Made by a program: the position numbers and the translations under genes. A model generated the notes under the pieces. The model was not told where the DNA came from, did not search any database, and saw nothing but the letters and a program-made list of their open reading frames with translations. A stretch of DNA of 7,756 nucleotides from an uncultured Oscillospiraceae bacterium. Its GTDB lineage: Bacteria > Bacillota > Clostridia > Oscillospirales > Oscillospiraceae. Below, one piece after another: positions 5,973-7,756 of the stretch (positions are counted from its first letter, which is position 1; the number at the start of each line of letters is the position of its first letter). Location of the stretch: contig CAJULZ010000120.1 in assembly GCA_910587205.1 (NCBI GenBank), positions 1 to 7,756 on the forward strand. Reading direction: 5' to 3'.

Positions 5973-6001
5973 AAGAATCGGGGGACGCGGCCCCGGTTTT
6001 T
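5973..6001 (+). terminator. Intrinsic terminator of the AEC gene, overlapping the convergent stop codon
   Basis: CGGGG (5979-5983) pairs with CCCCG (5991-5995) around a 7-base loop. The stem extends outward through A-U and G-U pairs into a run of five T (5997-6001). It starts ten bases after the carrier stop. Its T-tract overlaps the stop codon (6000-6002) of the convergent epimerase gene, leaving no spacer between the two transcription units. On the - strand the tail is less T-rich, so termination from that side is less certain. Confidence 0.82.
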
Positions 6002-6857
6002 ACAGCGCGTCGTACTCGCGTTGGATCAGCTCCCGGGCCTGGACGGCGTTGCCGTTGCTGGTATTCTCCAGGGTGGCTTGGAGATAGGGCTTGCGCGCTT
6101 TGATGAAGCGCAGGATCTGGGCGTAGTCCATCTCCCCCATACCGGCGGCGACGGCACGCAGTTCTTCCCCCTCCCGCACATAATCTTTCAGATGCGCTAC
6201 CGCCACGTGGCGGCCTAATTTGTCGATGGCGTCCCCGATGACCCGCTCCCGATTGTCCGCGTTGCCGGGGTACAGCAGGTTCACCGGGTCCAGGATGACG
6301 CGGAGGTTGGGGCTGGCGATGGCCTTTATCACCTGGAGGGCGCGGTCGGCGTCGTAGACGATGTGTTTCCAAACCGGTTCAATGGCAATGGATACCCCCC
6401 AGCGCTCCGCGCACGCCACCACCGGAGCCAGATTGCGGATGAAGGTATCCAGCGCCTCGTGGGAGTGGGTGTTGGCGTCCGTCCTGTATTCCGGGTTGGG
6501 CGCGCCCGTCTCGGTGCCCACCACCCCCGCCCCCATAAGGGCGGCCACTCGGAGGTGGCCGCAGTACCGCGCCTGGATCTCCGCCAGCTTGCCGGGGTCT
6601 GGGTGGGCCAGGTTGAGGTAGCACCCCAGCACCGCCACGTCCAGCCCCTCCTGGGCAAAGACCCGCCTGGCGTGCAGCGCCAGACCTTCGGACAGGGCGG
6701 CGTCGTCAAAGGCGACGCCTTTTATGACCTTGGAGAAAGCCAGATGGACGCAGGAAAAGCCCTCCGCCCGGGCCTGGGCCGCCCGGGCTTCCATGGTCTG
6801 CCGCTCCGGGGGGAACTGCGTGTTTACGTCATGCAGCCTGATCCCGATTTGTATCAT
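6000..6857 (-). CDS. TIM-barrel sugar phosphate isomerase/epimerase
   Basis: This 285-residue protein belongs to the AP-endonuclease-2-like TIM-barrel superfamily, which includes D-tagatose 3-epimerase, IolE/IolI and xylose-isomerase-like enzymes. The four metal ligands of the family can be placed: E160 (IAIEPVW), D190 (VILDPVN), H222 (VAHLKDY) and E264 (TLENTS). One divalent metal should bind there and move a proton between adjacent sugar carbons. The substrate cannot be deduced. The start is ATG at 6857, with a perfect AGGAGG at 6865-6870. The frame stays open to 7070, but that extension is Pro/Arg-rich, antisense-like and runs through a terminator hairpin and the neighbouring gene, so I reject it. 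The upstream esterase and SDR genes suggest a shared carbohydrate pathway. Confidence 0.92.
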   Translation of the reverse strand: MIQIGIRLHDVNTQFPPERQTMEARAAQARAEGFSCVHLAFSKVIKGVAFDDAALSEGLALHARRVFAQEGLDVAVLGCYLNLAHPDPGKLAEIQARYCGHLRVAALMGAGVVGTETGAPNPEYRTDANTHSHEALDTFIRNLAPVVACAERWGVSIAIEPVWKHIVYDADRALQVIKAIASPNLRVILDPVNLLYPGNADNRERVIGDAIDKLGRHVAVAHLKDYVREGEELRAVAAGMGEMDYAQILRFIKARKPYLQATLENTSNGNAVQARELIQREYDAL

Positions 6858-6864
6858 ATTGTTT

Positions 6865-6870
6865 CCTCCT
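6865..6870 (-). promoter_or_regulatory. Consensus Shine-Dalgarno of the epimerase gene
   Basis: A perfect AGGAGG on the - strand, seven bases before the ATG at 6857. It fixes the start and lies only three to four bases after the T-tract of the terminator at 6874-6910. Confidence 0.92.
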
Positions 6871-6873
6871 AAG

Positions 6874-6910
6874 AAAAAATGGGGCGCAGGCAATGGCCGC
6901 GCCCCATTTT
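6874..6910 (-). terminator. Intrinsic terminator between the esterase and epimerase genes
   Basis: On the - strand AAAATGGGGCGC (6910-6899) pairs perfectly with GCGCCCCATTTT (6887-6876) around an 11-base loop, and the T run reaches 6874 (six T). It begins eight bases after the esterase stop. It is inside what otherwise looks like one operon, and there is no room for a promoter between it and the next ribosome binding site. Partial termination or an RNA-stabilising hairpin are both possible. Confidence 0.9.
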
Positions 6911-6918
6911 CAGTGTTG

Positions 6919-7698
6919 TTACGGCGTGTAGCCAAACCGGCGGCACAGCCATGTTTTGCACAGGGACAGCCACGCCCGGCATACCGGGTCGGGCGTTTCT
7001 GTCTCCTGGGCGCAGGTGGAGATGCCGTGGGCCCCCTCCCCGAACAGGTGGTATTCAAAGGGTACGCCATGCTTTTTCAGCGCTACGGCCAACAGCAGGC
7101 TGTTTTCCGGGGGCACGCAGTCGTCGGCCCCGCCATGCCACAGGAAGGTGGGGGGGAAGTTGGGCGTGACCCGGTCCCAGAGGTGCATTTTTTCCCGCAG
7201 GGCCCCGTCCCCGCCGGAGACACGAAGGGCGGAATCCTCATGGGCGAACTCCTTGGTGCTGATGACCGGGTAGCATAATATCAGCGCGTCCGGCCTTGCC
7301 TGGACGGGCAGGCGTACCTCGGGGTCGTCCCACAGCGCGCCCAAACTGGCGGCCAGGTGGCCGCCGGCGGAAAAGCCCAGGACGGCGATCTTATCCGGGC
7401 TGATGCGCCACGCCTCATGGCGCCTGCGAAGCTCGCAGACGGCCTGGGCCAGCTCCCGCAGGGGGCGGTATTCCCCCGCCCGATCCCCACAGGAGTACTG
7501 GATGACAAACACCTGGAAGCCCATGGCGAGGAACTGGAGGGCGGGCGCGTCCTGCTCCCGGGGAGAGCAGTGGTTATAGCCGCCGCCGGGACAGATGATG
7601 AGGGCGGGGCGCACCTTGTGGGCCGCGAGGGTGTCGTAATCGTCCCAGAGATACCCCTTTACCGAGGCGTCCAGGGCCGGGAAGGATACGGTTTCCAT
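6919..7698 (-). CDS. Alpha/beta hydrolase, acetyl-esterase/BD-FAE-like
   Basis: A 259-residue serine hydrolase with no signal peptide, so probably cytoplasmic. The oxyanion-hole motif is CPGGGY (36-41), replacing the usual HGGG. The nucleophile is S110 in GFSAGG (108-113), the acid D192 in HGGADDCVP (188-196), and the base H224 in GAHGIS (222-227), giving a complete triad. This pattern is typical of the Aes/BD-FAE group of carbohydrate deacetylases and related esterases; the substrate is not known. The ATG at 7698 overlaps the stop of the upstream SDR gene (TAATG) and has no good Shine-Dalgarno, which points to translational coupling. Eleven cysteines or so for 259 residues is on the high side. 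It is the middle gene of the - strand cluster. Confidence 0.9.
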   Translation of the reverse strand: METVSFPALDASVKGYLWDDYDTLAAHKVRPALIICPGGGYNHCSPREQDAPALQFLAMGFQVFVIQYSCGDRAGEYRPLRELAQAVCELRRRHEAWRISPDKIAVLGFSAGGHLAASLGALWDDPEVRLPVQARPDALILCYPVISTKEFAHEDSALRVSGGDGALREKMHLWDRVTPNFPPTFLWHGGADDCVPPENSLLLAVALKKHGVPFEYHLFGEGAHGISTCAQETETPDPVCRAWLSLCKTWLCRRFGYTP

Positions 7699-7756
7699 TA
7701 CGGCTGCTTGCCGATGTAGGCGAGGATGCCGCCGTCCACGTAGAGGATGTGGCCGT
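7698..7756 (-). CDS. SDR-family oxidoreductase, C-terminal fragment at window edge
   Basis: Only the last 18 residues are visible, ending GKQP before TAA at 7700-7698. The segment GHILYVDGGILAYIG matches the C-terminal signature of classical short-chain dehydrogenases (usually TGQ-x-x-x-VDGG), which use NAD(P)H to oxidise or reduce sugars, polyols or acyl groups. The stop shares one base with the esterase ATG (TAATG), so the two form one operon. The rest of the gene, including the cofactor-binding TGxxxGIG motif and the YxxxK active site, lies beyond the window. It is identified from the tail only, but that motif is distinctive. Confidence 0.8.
   Translation of the reverse strand, partial: GHILYVDGGILAYIGKQP

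Noticed and set aside
6858..7070. 71-residue N-terminal extension of the epimerase to an ATG at 7070
   Set aside because: It would read through the terminator hairpin and the end of the esterase gene, is rich in Pro and Arg, and ignores the perfect AGGAGG in front of the ATG at 6857.

Overview
The window is a GC-rich (by eye roughly 60-65% G+C), gene-dense bacterial chromosome segment. Purine-rich Shine-Dalgarno sites, sigma-A type promoters, U-tract intrinsic terminators and family-level matches (short ThiI without a rhodanese domain, ComF, AEC carrier, MCP) fit a high-GC Clostridia lineage such as the gut Oscillospiraceae. That placement is inference and no marker gene fixes it. I see no rRNA, tRNA, CRISPR array, transposase or phage gene.

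Layout, left to right. (1) 1-742: the 3' end of an unrecognised single-pass membrane protein gene, closed by a strong terminator. (2) 743-973: an intergenic stretch with two GC-rich inverted repeats and a weak possible promoter. (3) 974-3126: a compact + strand operon of an Arc-like ribbon-helix-helix protein, a ComF-family phosphoribosyltransferase whose GTG start overlaps the preceding stop, and the tRNA sulfurtransferase ThiI. A perfect 14-bp hairpin, usable from both sides, ends it. (4) 3144-4817: a - strand methyl-accepting chemotaxis protein (MCP) whose extracytoplasmic sensor carries a complete CZB-type zinc-binding signature. (5) 4818-5018: a divergent promoter region with one clear sigma-A promoter on each strand, 48 bp apart, the rightward one flanked by an 8-bp inverted repeat. 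(6) 5019-6001: an AEC-family carrier gene and its terminator. (7) 6000-7756: a - strand cluster of an SDR oxidoreductase (3' end only), an alpha/beta hydrolase that looks like an acetyl or sugar esterase, and a TIM-barrel sugar epimerase/isomerase.

How the genes may work together. The right-hand cluster reads like a small carbohydrate or polyol catabolic set: deacylation, oxidation/reduction and epimerisation. A strong intrinsic terminator sits inside it, just before the ribosome binding site of the last gene. The centre operon combines RNA thiolation (ThiI) with ComF and a small regulator, and nothing visible ties the three functions together. The MCP is a solitary receptor with no che genes beside it.

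Most of the content is conventional. The items I find most worth a second look are the CZB signature placed outside the membrane in the MCP, the hairpin-derived 32-residue tail on ComF, the terminator four bases ahead of the epimerase Shine-Dalgarno, and the structured intergenic DNA before the ribbon-helix-helix gene. I did not find a convincing new defence or mobile system.
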